A stretch of 27,033 nt of DNA from Streptomyces chattanoogensis (GCF_001294335.1 NZ_LGKG01000194.1:1-27033), one strand, 5' to 3'. Shown: positions 7,713-16,187, counted from the stretch's first letter. The notes: generated by a model not told the origin, from the sequence alone. Program-made: numbers and translations.

Positions 7713-8597
7713 TCAGCGGTCCCTCGGCTCGGGGTTGACGGGGGCGAGGTCCAGTACGGCGCGGGCCACCGCCTCCGGGGCGTCGGCCATGACCAGGTGG
7801 CCGGCCGGCGCCGCGACGGTGAAACGGCCGCCCAGCGCGGTGGCGAGCGCCCGCTGGCGCTCCAGCCAGCGCAGTCCGCGGGCGGTCTCGCCGCCGTCGT
7901 ACGCCGCCAGGACCGCGACCGGTACGGCCGGGAGGGGGTGGCCGGGGCGCAGGACGGCGAGTTCGGCGGCCTGGTAGGGGTAGGTCGCGTTCTCCAGGAC
8001 GCAGGCGCGCAGCACCCGGCCGGTGCGGTATCCGGCGCGCTCCCACGGGTGCGGCGGATGGCTGCCGACGGTGCCGGCGCGGACGGTCAGCCGGCGGGCG
8101 GCGGGGCCGAGGGCGCACGGCACACCGGCGGCGGACAGGGTGGCAGCGAGGCCGGCGGCCCAGGCCGTGCGGACCGCGCGGGGCAGCCGCGGGTGCGGGT
8201 CCTCCTCGATGCTGGCGTCGACCAGGACGAGACCGGCGCAGCGGCGCGGGTGCAGCCGGGCGAAGGCCTCGGCGTGGAAGCCGGCGAGGGAGTGGCCGAC
8301 GACGGTGGCCGGGCCCCGGTGGCCGACCGCGTCCAGGACGCGGGCGATGCGGTCGGCCTCGGTGGTGAGGGCGGGCGGGACCGGTGAGGGGGCGCTCAGG
8401 CCCAGGCCGGGGCGGTCGAAGCGGATGACGGTGCGGTACGGGGCGAGCAGGGCGGCGACCGCGTCCCAGTCGAACCAGGCCATGCCGAGGCCGCCGCTGA
8501 GGACGCAGGCCGGGCCGCTGCCTTCGGCGAGGATGTGCAGGGGGATGCCGTCGACGGTGCGGATGCGGCCGGGAGGGCGTATCGGGCGTCGGGTCAT
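7713..8597 (-). CDS. Alpha/beta-hydrolase fold protein
   Basis: The 294-aa protein has the alpha/beta-hydrolase signature. There is an oxyanion-side SGGLGM loop at 34-39, an RFDRPGLGLS segment at 59-68, the nucleophile elbow GHSLAG at 101-106 (Ser103), and a C-terminal GHLVMADAPEAV with His267 as catalytic base. The acidic member is probably the Asp in AAYDGGE before it. No signal peptide is visible, so it is cytoplasmic and could be an esterase, lipase-like or haloperoxidase-like enzyme; the substrate is unknown. Its ATG overlaps the stop of the DUF998 gene (ATGA) and GGGAGG stands ~8 nt upstream, inside that gene. The two proteins are therefore translationally coupled and probably made in fixed proportion. 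Confidence 0.9.
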   Translation of the reverse strand: MTRRPIRPPGRIRTVDGIPLHILAEGSGPACVLSGGLGMAWFDWDAVAALLAPYRTVIRFDRPGLGLSAPSPVPPALTTEADRIARVLDAVGHRGPATVVGHSLAGFHAEAFARLHPRRCAGLVLVDASIEEDPHPRLPRAVRTAWAAGLAATLSAAGVPCALGPAARRLTVRAGTVGSHPPHPWERAGYRTGRVLRACVLENATYPYQAAELAVLRPGHPLPAVPVAVLAAYDGGETARGLRWLERQRALATALGGRFTVAAPAGHLVMADAPEAVARAVLDLAPVNPEPRDR

Positions 8598-9331
8598 GGG
8601 CGGGCCTCCCGCTTCGGTTTCCTGGATTCGTTATGCCCGGCCGTCCGCGCCACGCACCAGGCCAGCAGCGCGAGGTAGAGGGCGACCAGCAGGATCTGGA
8701 GGCGCTGGCCGATGCCGAGCGCCCAGGTGCCCCGGCCCGCGGTGAACGCCGCGGCCGAGGCCAGCGTCCAGAGCGTGGCGGCGAGTTCGGCCAGGACGAG
8801 CGGCGGGCCGAAGCGGGCGAGCGCCGACCAGCCCCCCTGACGGTCGTGGCGGCGGGCGGCGAAGGTCAGCAGGAGCAGGGCGGCCAGCGCGCCCGTCAGG
8901 GCGAGCGAGCTGCTGACGGCGTGCGCCGTGTGGGTGGCCGGGACCAGGCCCGCGGTCTCCCGGGCCGCGCAGGCCGGATCGCTGGTGGGTGCGCAGCTGA
9001 GCGGGAGCCGGGAATCGAGGACGGTGGCGGCGCCGAAGAGGGCGAGCGCGGCCCAGCCCGCCGTCGTCCAGGGCCTGCGTTCCAGGGCGAGCAGCGCGAC
9101 CAGCGCACCGGCGGTCACCAGCAGTCCGGCCGCCAGGTCGGTGGCGCGGAAAAGCCCGCCGAGCGGCTGGTCGGCGGCGGCGAGCTCACTGACGTATGCC
9201 TGCACGGGGTCGATGCCGGTGGCGAGGACCACCTCCAGCACCCAGGCCGTGTACGCCAGGGCGCCGAGCAGCAGCAGGACGGCGGCCGTCCGGTGGCGGA
9301 CGGGGGCGGAGCGGGTCGGCGGCACGGACAT
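8594..9331 (-). CDS. DUF998-family integral membrane protein
   Basis: This is a 245-aa protein with six or so hydrophobic helices. After TM1 comes the DUF998 hallmark IDPVQAYVSELAAADQPLGGLFRATDLAAGLLV. The first periplasmic-side loop between helices 3 and 4 carries two cysteines (LPLSCAPTSDPACAARE) that could form a disulfide, and the C-terminus is a short basic tail. The molecular function of DUF998 proteins is not established. It is the first gene of a two-gene unit with the alpha/beta hydrolase (4-bp ATGA overlap). The start is uncertain: ATG 9329-9331 has AGG almost touching it, while GTG 9323-9325 two codons later has AGGA at a better distance. The open frame upstream of this point is low-complexity and probably untranslated. 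Confidence 0.82.
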   Translation of the reverse strand: MSVPPTRSAPVRHRTAAVLLLLGALAYTAWVLEVVLATGIDPVQAYVSELAAADQPLGGLFRATDLAAGLLVTAGALVALLALERRPWTTAGWAALALFGAATVLDSRLPLSCAPTSDPACAARETAGLVPATHTAHAVSSSLALTGALAALLLLTFAARRHDRQGGWSALARFGPPLVLAELAATLWTLASAAAFTAGRGTWALGIGQRLQILLVALYLALLAWCVARTAGHNESRKPKREARP

Positions 9332-9767
9332 CCTGGTGATCGGATCGGGTGGACCCGGCCGGTCGGACGGAGCGCCGGGCCCGCCGGAAGCGGGGGAAGG
9401 CCAAGGATAGGGGGATGGTCTACGGCAATGCGGTGATACCGGCGCATAGCGCGACGGACGGACCGGCCCGCCGGGTAAGGGCGGACCGGTCCGTGGGCTC
9501 GATACCCCGTAGGGGCATGGCGCGGGGGCTTGGCCTCCGACGTCCGACGTCCGACGTCTGACGTCCCTGACGGCGCACCCTGCGGCCGGTCCCGCCAACG
9601 CCCCGTCACGCACTCCTCGCCCAACTGTCGGTGCCGCGCGTGCAGAAGGAGCGCGCCCGGGCGCCGACGCCTGCCCGCGTTCGCGCCGCTGCGCTCCTTG
9701 ATCCACCCCTTCGGCCGGCCACGCCGGCCGACTTCACCACTTCGACACCGACACGAGGTGCTCACCC
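9332..9767. other. 436-bp divergent intergenic region between the DUF998 and multicopper oxidase genes
   Basis: No gene is convincing here. It must hold the promoters of both divergent units. Visible structure includes inverted copies of ACGGACCGG (9458-9466) and CCGGTCCGT (9486-9494). The second copy lies inside the perfect palindrome CGGACCGGTCCG (9482-9493). There is also a tandem GACGTC repeat at 9539-9567. Open frames running through it are long only because of high GC. Confidence 0.55.
9539..9567. repeat. Four tandem 7-bp units containing GACGTC
   Basis: The sequence CGACGTC is repeated three times and followed by TGACGTC and a partial unit, so the GACGTC palindrome recurs every 7 bp. 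It lies about 200 bp upstream of the multicopper oxidase start. Confidence 0.8.
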
Positions 9768-11384
9768 ATGCGTACGCAGTCCCCTCAGCCCCCGTCCCGC
9801 TCCCGCCGCGAGGCGCTCGGCGTCGGCGCCGCCGTCGCGGGCGGCAGCCTGCTGGCCGCCTGTTCCGGCGGCCGCTCCGCCGCGCAGGACGGCCTGCGCG
9901 GTACGGACGACGGCAAGAACGGCATGCCCCACGACGGCGCGCCCGACGACTACATCAGCCCCGACGGCCCGGAGGTCATCGAGGCCGAGAAGGAGCGCGG
10001 CACGGACGGCACCGTGCGGCAGTTCCGGGTCACCGCCACCTCGAGCATGCTGGACCTGGGCGGCGTGACCGTCGGCACCTGGTCGTACGACGGCGAACTG
10101 CCCGGCAAGGAAGTCCGGGTCACCGCGGGCGACATCCTCCAGCTGACCCTCGACAACCACCTCCCGAAGTCGACGACCGTGCACTGGCACGGACTGACAC
10201 TGCGCAACGACATGGACGGCGTCCCCGCCGTGACCCAGCGCCCGATCCAGCCCGGCGGGTCCTTCACCTACAAGTTCGCCACCACCCATCCCGGCACGTA
10301 CTGGATGCATCCGCACATCGGCGTGCAGATCGACCGCGGACTGTACGCACCGGTCATCGTCGACGACCCGAGGGAACCGCTCCGCTACGACCACGAGTGG
10401 ATCGTCATGATCGACGACTGGCTCGACGGGGTGGACGGCAGCACCCCGGACGCGGTGCTGAACGAGCTGAACCACGGCAGAGGCAGCTCTTCGGGGCACA
10501 GCATGGAGCGAAGAGACGGGGGCGGCGATGACGGGCACACGACCCGGATCGGACCGTCCCGGGTGCTGGTGGGTGCCAGGAGCAGGCTGCTGGGCGGAAC
10601 GGCCGGCATGGTGGACTACCCCTACCACCTGATCAACGGCTGCACCCCCGAGAACCCGCGGATCTTCCGGGCCAAGCCCGGCGACCGGATCCGCATCCGG
10701 TTCATCAACGCGAGCGGCGAGACCGGCTACCGCGTCGCCCTGGGCGGCCACACCATGACCGTCACGCACACCGACGGCCACCCCGTCGAGCACGCCGAGA
10801 CGGATGCGCTGCTGCTCGGCATGTCCGAGCGCTACGACGTCCTGGTCACCGCCAAGGACGGCGTCTTCCCGCTCACCGCGCTCGCCGAGGGCAAGAACCG
10901 CACCGCGATGGCCGTCCTGCGCACCAGCGGCGGCGAGGCGCCGGGCCCGGGCACCCGCCCCAAGGAACTCGACGGCACGCTGCTGACCGCCTACGAGATG
11001 AAGGCCGAGGAGTCCGACCGGGCGGCACGCCGGGACGTCGACCGCACCATCCAGGTCAATCTCACCGGGAACATGCGCAAGTTCAACTGGGCGATCAACG
11101 GGAAGCCGTACACGCCGTCCCAGCGGTACCCGATCGCGGGCGGTGAGCGGGTGCGGCTCGCCATCCACAACCGCACCAAGATGTGGCATCCGGTGCATCT
11201 GCACGGGCACACCTTCGCGCTGCCCGACGGCGGGCCCCTCAAGGACACCACCATCGTGCTGCCCCACACCAGCGTGAACGTCGACTTCGACGCCGACAAC
11301 CCGGGCCTGTGGATGCTGCACTGCCACAACATCTACCACTCGGATTCGGGGATGATGACGATCCTGGGGTACCTGAAGCAGTAG
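9768..11384 (+). CDS. Multicopper oxidase, Tat-exported lipoprotein
   Basis: The 538-aa protein starts with a twin-arginine signal (SRSRREALG at 10-18) and a lipobox LLAAC, so Cys32 should be lipidated and the enzyme displayed outside the membrane. All four copper-binding blocks are present: HWHG at 139-142, HPH at 181-183, HPVHLH at 474-479, and HCHNIYHSDSGM at 518-529. This supplies the type 2/3 trinuclear cluster and a type 1 copper with Met529 as axial ligand. The length and three-cupredoxin layout match laccase or CueO-like oxidases, which oxidise phenols, Cu(I) or other metals using O2. A loop at about residues 225-280 (Gly/Ser/His-rich) is a likely domain-2 insertion. GAGGTG upstream of ATG 9768 supports the start. 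No copper chaperone or regulator is adjacent, so the substrate is open. Confidence 0.93.
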   Translation: MRTQSPQPPSRSRREALGVGAAVAGGSLLAACSGGRSAAQDGLRGTDDGKNGMPHDGAPDDYISPDGPEVIEAEKERGTDGTVRQFRVTATSSMLDLGGVTVGTWSYDGELPGKEVRVTAGDILQLTLDNHLPKSTTVHWHGLTLRNDMDGVPAVTQRPIQPGGSFTYKFATTHPGTYWMHPHIGVQIDRGLYAPVIVDDPREPLRYDHEWIVMIDDWLDGVDGSTPDAVLNELNHGRGSSSGHSMERRDGGGDDGHTTRIGPSRVLVGARSRLLGGTAGMVDYPYHLINGCTPENPRIFRAKPGDRIRIRFINASGETGYRVALGGHTMTVTHTDGHPVEHAETDALLLGMSERYDVLVTAKDGVFPLTALAEGKNRTAMAVLRTSGGEAPGPGTRPKELDGTLLTAYEMKAEESDRAARRDVDRTIQVNLTGNMRKFNWAINGKPYTPSQRYPIAGGERVRLAIHNRTKMWHPVHLHGHTFALPDGGPLKDTTIVLPHTSVNVDFDADNPGLWMLHCHNIYHSDSGMMTILGYLKQ

Positions 11385-11394
11385 GACGGGCGGC

Positions 11395-11418
11395 GGGAGG
11401 AGGGACGTCCCTCCTCCC
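11395..11418. terminator. 24-bp perfect palindrome after the multicopper oxidase gene
   Basis: GGGAGGAGGG (11395-11404) pairs perfectly with CCCTCCTCCC (11409-11418) around ACGT, a 10-bp all-purine/all-pyrimidine stem ten bases after the stop codon. A pyrimidine-rich run ending in CTTT follows. It probably ends the oxidase transcript and insulates nadE. Confidence 0.75.
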
Positions 11419-11466
11419 ACCTCCTCACCCCTCCCCCTTTACGTCACTCAGACGATTAGGGTCCAC

Positions 11467-11472
11467 TACACT
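11467..11472 (+). promoter_or_regulatory. -10 element of a probable leaderless nadE promoter
   Basis: TACACT lies six bases before the GTG start of nadE, so transcription would start at or next to the start codon. No Shine-Dalgarno motif is present in this short interval. A good -35 hexamer at 16-18 bp spacing was not found. Confidence 0.5.
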
Positions 11473-11478
11473 GATCCC

Positions 11479-13230
11479 GTGGCCCAACTTCGTCTCGCCC
11501 TCAACCAGATCGACTCCTGCGTCGGCGATATCGCGGGGAACGCCGAAACGATCGTGCACTGGACGCGGCACGCCGCCGACCAGGGCGCGCATCTCGTCGC
11601 CTTCCCCGAAATGGCGCTGACCGGCTACCCCGTCGAGGACCTCGCGCTGCGCCCGTCCTTCGTCGAGGCCAGCCGCACGGCACTGCGCACCCTGGCCGCC
11701 CGCCTGGCCGACGAGGGACTGGGCGAACTGCCGGTGGTCGTCGGCTATCTCGACCGCGGCGAACAGGAGGAGCGGCGCTACGGACGCCCGGCCGGCGCCC
11801 CCCAGAACGCCGCCGCCGTCCTCCACCGCGGCGCCATCGCCCTCTCCTTCGCGAAACACCACCTTCCCAACTACGGCGTCTTCGACGAGTTCCGCTACTT
11901 CGTCCCCGGCGACACGCTGCCCGTCGTACGGGTGCACGGCGTCGATGTCGCCCTCGCCGTCTGCGAGGACCTGTGGCAGGAAGGCGGCCGGGTCCCGGCG
12001 GCGCGCAGCGCGGGCGCCGGGCTGCTGCTGTCCATCAACGCCTCGCCCTACGAGCGGGACAAGGACGACACCCGGCTGGAGCTGGTCCGCAAGCGGGCCC
12101 AGGAAGCCGGCTGCACCACCGCCTATCTGGCGATGATCGGCGGGCAGGACGAGCTGGTCTTCGACGGCGACTCCATCGTCGTCGGCAAGGACGGCGAAGT
12201 GATCGCGCGGGCGCCGCAGTTCGCGGAGGGCTGTGTGCTGATCGATCTCGACCTGCCGGACGCCGCGCCCGAGGCGCCCTCCGGCGTCCTGGACGACGGT
12301 CTGCGCGTCGACCATGCCGTCCTGACCCCCGATCCGCTGCCGCGGTACGCCCCCGAGACGCTCGGCGGTGAGGCCGAACGGCTCGGCGACCTCGAGGAGA
12401 TCTACACCGCGCTCGTCGTCGGCCTGCGCGCGTACGTCGCCAAGAACGGCTTCAACAGCGTCGTCATCGGGCTCTCCGGCGGCATCGACTCCGCGCTGGT
12501 CGCCGCGATCGCCTGTGACGCGCTGGGCCCGGCGCACGTCCACGCCGTGGCCATGCCCTCGCGCTATTCCTCGGACCACTCCCTCACCGACGCCGCCGAG
12601 CTGGCGCGCCGCACCGGCCTCGCCTTCCGTACGGTGCCGATCGCCCCGATGTTCGACGCGTACATGGAGTCGCTGGGCCTGTCGGGCCTGGCCGAGGAGA
12701 ACCTCCAGTCACGGCTGCGCGGTACGGCCCTGATGGCCATCTCCAACCAGGAGGGCCACCTGGTCCTGGCACCCGGCAACAAGTCCGAGCTGGCCTGCGG
12801 CTATTCGACGCTCTACGGCGACTCCGTCGGCGCGTACGGCCCCATCAAGGACGTCTACAAGACCGCCATCTTCCAGCTCGCCCGCTGGCGCAACCAGGCG
12901 GCGGCCGACCGCGGGCAGACCCCGCCGATCCCGGAGAACATCCTCACCAAGCCGCCGAGCGCCGAACTCCGCCCCGGCCAGATGGACACCGACTCGCTGC
13001 CCGAGTACGACGTCCTCGACCGCGTCCTGGAGCTGTACGTGGACCGCGACCAGGGCCGCGAGGAGATCGTGGCGCAGGGCTTCGACGAGGAGCTGGTGAC
13101 CCGGGTGCTGCGGATGGTCGACCACGCCGAGTACAAGCGCCGCCAGTACCCGCCGGGCACCAAGATCTCCGCCAAGGGCTTCGGGAAGGACCGGCGGCTG
13201 CCGATCACCAATCACTGGCGCGAACCGTGA
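11479..13230 (+). CDS. nadE: Glutamine-dependent NAD+ synthetase
   Basis: NadE makes NAD+ from nicotinic acid adenine dinucleotide with ATP and glutamine. The 583-aa chain is the two-domain glutamine-using form. The N-terminal nitrilase/CN-hydrolase glutaminase domain has the catalytic triad Glu44 (FPEMALTGYP), Lys126 (FAKHHLPNYGVFDE) and Cys162 (LAVCEDLW). The C-terminal synthetase domain has the PP-loop GLSGGIDSALV at about 330-340, MPSRYSSDHS, NKSELACGYSTLYGD and NILTKPPSAELRPGQ. GTG 11479 is taken as the start because MAQLRLALNQID is the usual N-terminus and a -10 element sits just before it. The gene stands alone and ends at the repeat-rich region at 13.25 kb. Confidence 0.96.
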   Translation: MAQLRLALNQIDSCVGDIAGNAETIVHWTRHAADQGAHLVAFPEMALTGYPVEDLALRPSFVEASRTALRTLAARLADEGLGELPVVVGYLDRGEQEERRYGRPAGAPQNAAAVLHRGAIALSFAKHHLPNYGVFDEFRYFVPGDTLPVVRVHGVDVALAVCEDLWQEGGRVPAARSAGAGLLLSINASPYERDKDDTRLELVRKRAQEAGCTTAYLAMIGGQDELVFDGDSIVVGKDGEVIARAPQFAEGCVLIDLDLPDAAPEAPSGVLDDGLRVDHAVLTPDPLPRYAPETLGGEAERLGDLEEIYTALVVGLRAYVAKNGFNSVVIGLSGGIDSALVAAIACDALGPAHVHAVAMPSRYSSDHSLTDAAELARRTGLAFRTVPIAPMFDAYMESLGLSGLAEENLQSRLRGTALMAISNQEGHLVLAPGNKSELACGYSTLYGDSVGAYGPIKDVYKTAIFQLARWRNQAAADRGQTPPIPENILTKPPSAELRPGQMDTDSLPEYDVLDRVLELYVDRDQGREEIVAQGFDEELVTRVLRMVDHAEYKRRQYPPGTKISAKGFGKDRRLPITNHWREP

Positions 13231-13247
13231 CGCGGCGCTTGGCTTGG

Positions 13248-13382
13248 TCCCACGTCGTCGGCTTTCCCGCCGTGGAGGTTTCTCTGGGTTCGCCTGCGGC
13301 CGGTCCGCTGCGCTTTGCCTGGGCCCCACGTTGTCGTCTGCGGCGCCGCGGTTGGTTTCTCACCGTTGCGCCTGCGGCGGGC
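13248..13382 (+). repeat. Interspersed repeat cluster, copy 1
   Basis: It shares blocks with the copies at 13581-13653 and 26813-27033. Block a is GTCGGCTTTCCCGCCGT (13257-13273). Block c is a 23-bp block of the form GTCCGCTGCG...GCCTGGGCC (13303-13325). Block d starts TCTGCGGCGCCGCGG (13337-13351). Block b reads CCGTTGCGCCTGCGGCGGG (13363-13381). Block c is identical to two blocks in the last copy. Confidence 0.9.
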
Positions 13383-13440
13383 GTGGGTGTGTACGGGTGC
13401 GGTGCCCCTCCTCCGGACTCCGTCCTGCGGAGTGACCCCT

Positions 13441-13540
13441 CCCGTGGGTGGGGGGAAGGGGTCGGTGGGGGCGCGCGTCGAGTGTGCAGTTCCCTGTGGG
13501 CGTACGGACACCCCCACCGCTTTTCCCCACCCCCACGGGG
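13441..13540. repeat. Large imperfect inverted repeat, ~33-bp arms, G-rich
   Basis: The left arm (13441-13473) is G-rich and the right arm (13508-13540) is its approximate reverse complement, with a loop of ~34 bp. Both arms contain CCCGTGGG and GGTGGGGG when read in the same sense. The element lies between two oppositely oriented interspersed repeats. Confidence 0.7.
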
Positions 13541-13580
13541 AGGTGCCGGGCTGTAGCGGCGGAGCCGTGTAAGCCCGGTG

Positions 13581-13653
13581 CCGCTGCCGAACAGCCCCGC
13601 GCAGCGGCAACCAGCCCGCCGCAGGCGCAACGGCCCACGGCGGGAAAGCCGAA
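13581..13653 (-). repeat. Interspersed repeat, copy 2 (inverted orientation)
   Basis: Read on the minus strand it has block a (CGGCTTTCCCGCCGTGG, 13635-13651), block b (CCGTTGCGCCTGCGGCGGGC, 13614-13633) and block e (TGGTTGCCGCTGCG onward, 13582-13612), in the same order as the right end of the copy at the window end. CCCGCCG and CGGCGGG within it can form a stem, so it may also end the DHA1 transporter mRNA. Confidence 0.9.
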
Positions 13654-13663
13654 AACGGAGGGA

Positions 13664-14863
13664 CTAGACGGCGGCCTTCTCCGCGGACGCGGCCCGGCTG
13701 CGGGCCACCACCCGGGACGGGTCCCGGCGGTCCAGAAGACCGGCCGCCACGGCGATGGCGAGGCCGACGGCGGCCAGGGCGGCGCCCACCAGGGTGGGGG
13801 ACGTCCAGCCCCAGCCGGCCGAGAGGGCCAGGCCGCCGGTCCAGGCGCCACCCGCGTTGGCGAGGTTGAAGGCGGACTGGTTGGAGGCGGCGGCCAGGGT
13901 GGGGGCCTGGTGGGCCTTGTTCATGACCAGCATCTGGAGGGGGGTGGTGGTCAGGAAGCCGATGGCGCCGATGAGGACGACGGTGACCAGGGCGGCCCAT
14001 TTCACCTGGGCGGTGAAGTGGAAGGCGGCGAGGGTGAGGGCGAGCGCGGCGAGGGAGCCGTAGAGGGTGGGGCGCAGGGCGCGGTCGGTGAGGGGGCCCG
14101 CGGCGAGGGCGCCGAGGGTCATGCCGGTGCCGAAGAGGGCGAGGATGAGGGGGACCGTGGTCTCGGCGAAGCCGGTGGTCCTGGTCATCATCGAGGCGAG
14201 ATAGCTGTAGACGGCGAAGATGCCGGCGAAGCCGAAGGTGGTGGTGAGGAGGCCGAGGAGGACCTGGCGGTGGCCGAGGGCGCGGAGTTCGCGAGCCAGG
14301 CCGGTGCGTTCCCCGGCGGGCAGCGGGGGGACGAGGCGGGCGAGGGCGGCCATCGCGGCGAGGCCGATGGCGGCCACGACGAGGAAGGTGGCGCGCCAGC
14401 CGAGGTGCTGGCCGAGGAGGGTGGCCGCGGGGACGCCGACGATGTTGGCGATGGTCAGGCCGAGGAACATCGTGGCGACGGCGCGGGCCTGGCGGCCCTC
14501 GCGTACCAGCCGGGCGGCGACCACCGCGCCGACGCCGAAGAACGCGCCGTGCGGAAGGCCGGCCAGCAGCCGGCCGGCGATCAGCAGGCCGAAGGTGGGG
14601 GCGAGGGCGGAGGCGAGGTTGCCGGCCGTGAAGACCGCCATCAGGAGGACCAGCATGCGCTTGCGCGGGATGCGGGAGCCGAGGGCGGTCAGCAGCGGGG
14701 CGCCGATGACGACGCCGAGGGCGTAGGCGGAGACGAGGTGGCCGGCGGTGGGCACCGAGGTGCCCAGATCGTCCGCGACATTGGGCAGCAGGCCCATCAT
14801 CACGAATTCCGTGGTGCCGATTCCGAAGGCCGAGATCGCGAGCGCGAGCAGAGCCAAGGGCAT
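13664..14863 (-). CDS. MFS transporter, DHA1 family (AraJ/YdhP-like efflux permease)
   Basis: The 399-aa protein has twelve predicted helices. The N-terminus MPLALLALAISAFGIGTTEFVMMGLLPNVA is typical of the DHA1 subgroup that includes arabinose-efflux-like and chloramphenicol-resistance-like permeases. The motif-A loop is replaced by TALGSRIPRKRMLV (55-72 region), and RLLAGLPHGAFFGVGAVVAARLV marks helix 4/5. It should export small molecules in exchange for protons; the substrate is not deducible. ATG 14863 has only a weak AAAGG about 12 nt upstream. Alone in its orientation block, it ends next to an interspersed repeat. Confidence 0.9.
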   Translation of the reverse strand: MPLALLALAISAFGIGTTEFVMMGLLPNVADDLGTSVPTAGHLVSAYALGVVIGAPLLTALGSRIPRKRMLVLLMAVFTAGNLASALAPTFGLLIAGRLLAGLPHGAFFGVGAVVAARLVREGRQARAVATMFLGLTIANIVGVPAATLLGQHLGWRATFLVVAAIGLAAMAALARLVPPLPAGERTGLARELRALGHRQVLLGLLTTTFGFAGIFAVYSYLASMMTRTTGFAETTVPLILALFGTGMTLGALAAGPLTDRALRPTLYGSLAALALTLAAFHFTAQVKWAALVTVVLIGAIGFLTTTPLQMLVMNKAHQAPTLAAASNQSAFNLANAGGAWTGGLALSAGWGWTSPTLVGAALAAVGLAIAVAAGLLDRRDPSRVVARSRAASAEKAAV

Positions 14864-15113
14864 GGGGGCCTGGACCTTTCCGGGGAGAGGGGGAAGCGGA
14901 GACGAGCGGTCGTTTCGGTACGTGTGTGCCGGCCGGGCGGTTCGGCTGCGTGTTCGTGTGCGTAGTGGTGTGCACAGTGCGTTTACGCAGCGCGTTGGCG
15001 CAGGCCGCCGGCGCGGTTCGTTTACGTACGGAACAAAGTGTCTCAGGTCCAGTGTTCCGGCGTGGGAACGGGATGTGACGAGCCCGTGTCGGGCGCCCCC
15101 TGCCGGTACCGCG

Positions 15114-16133
15114 TCAGATCTTGACCGAGGCCGCGAGCGGCAGATGGTCGCTGCCGGTGGCCTCCAGCGACCAGGCCGCGACGGGGTCGATGCCCTTCAT
15201 CATGATCTGGTCGATGCGGGCCATCGGGAAGGCGGCCGGCCAGCTGAAGCCGAAGCCGTCGCCGGCGGCGCCCTGCGCGGAGCGCATCTGGGAGGTGACC
15301 GGGGCCAGCGAGCGGTCGTTCATGGTGCCGTTGAGGTCGCCGAGCAGGATCACCTTCTTCACCGGGTCGGCGGCGATCGCCTCGCCCAGCGCCTTGGCGC
15401 TGCCGTCGCGCTGGCCCGCGGTGAAGCCCGCCTCGACCTTGACCCGTACGGACGGCAGATGCGCGACGAAGACGGCGACCTTCTGGCCGTCGGCGGCGGT
15501 GACGGTGGCGCGCAGCGCGCGGGTCCAGCCCATCTTGATGTCCACCGGCCCGGCGTCGGTCAGGGGCCGCTTGCTCCAGAGGCCGACGGTGCCCTGGACG
15601 GTGTGGTACGGGTACGCCTTCGCGAGTTCCTGCTTGTAGGTGGGCAGGGCGGTGCCGGTCAGTTCCTCCAGGGCGACCACGTCGGCCTTGGAGTTGACGA
15701 TGTCGTGGGCGGTGGCCGCCGGATCGGGGTTGTCGGCGTTGACGTTGTGGGTGACGACGGTGAGATTGCCGCCGGCGCCCGCCTTGTCGGTGACCTGTCC
15801 GCCGAAGAGGTTGAGCCAGACGGCGGCCGGCAGGACCAGCGCGACCAGGGCGGTTGCCGAGCGGCGCAGCACCGCCAGAACCAGCAGGAGCAGGACGCCG
15901 AGCCCGAGCCAGGGCAGGAAGGTTTCGAGCAGACTGCCCAGGTTTCCCACGTCGTTGGGGATCCGTGCGTGCAGGAACATCACCAGCCCGAGCAGCAGGG
16001 CGAGCACCGCGAGGACGATGCCGCGGCGCCACATCCCTTCGGGGCGCCACCAGTTCCGCAGGCGTCCGGCCCGGGAACCGGCCCGCTGGGAGCCCCGCCC
16101 CTGTCCCGGCTCCGTCATATATGCCTGCGCCAT
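15114..16133 (-). CDS. Membrane-anchored endonuclease/exonuclease/phosphatase (EEP) family protein
   Basis: The 339-aa protein has a basic N-terminus (1-38), three hydrophobic helices (about 38-55, 72-90 and 93-111), then an EEP/DNase I-like domain that should face outside. Catalytic-type residues are in order: N130 (VVTHNVNADN), E156/E157 (VVALEEL), H225 (FVAHLPS), D266 and N268 (LLGDLNGT), D308 (ARIDQIM) and H330 (GSDHLPL). Family members cleave phosphodiesters in nucleic acids, phosphoinositides or sphingomyelin, and which one applies here is unknown. ATG 16131-16133 is preferred over the ATG five codons later because GTGAGGGCAG stands ~8 nt upstream. No obvious operon partner. Confidence 0.88.
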   Translation of the reverse strand: MAQAYMTEPGQGRGSQRAGSRAGRLRNWWRPEGMWRRGIVLAVLALLLGLVMFLHARIPNDVGNLGSLLETFLPWLGLGVLLLLVLAVLRRSATALVALVLPAAVWLNLFGGQVTDKAGAGGNLTVVTHNVNADNPDPAATAHDIVNSKADVVALEELTGTALPTYKQELAKAYPYHTVQGTVGLWSKRPLTDAGPVDIKMGWTRALRATVTAADGQKVAVFVAHLPSVRVKVEAGFTAGQRDGSAKALGEAIAADPVKKVILLGDLNGTMNDRSLAPVTSQMRSAQGAAGDGFGFSWPAAFPMARIDQIMMKGIDPVAAWSLEATGSDHLPLAASVKI

Positions 16134-16187
16134 GTAGCTGCCCTCACTGCCGTGCTCTGGTGCGCCTCGCCTGTGGTCCCCGACCCT

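Larger units (their letters stand above)
13231..13663. other. 433-bp intergenic region filled by interspersed repeats
   Basis: No gene is supported. The region contains a plus-oriented repeat cluster (13248-13382), a large imperfect inverted repeat (13441-13540), and a minus-oriented repeat copy (13581-13653) that reaches to within about ten bases of the DHA1 transporter stop codon. Open frames across it have no ribosome-binding sites and are spelled by the repeats. Confidence 0.8.

Noticed and set aside
13227..13556. Plus-strand frames across the repeat region after nadE
   Set aside because: They are spelled by interspersed repeats and the G-rich inverted repeat; no start signals.
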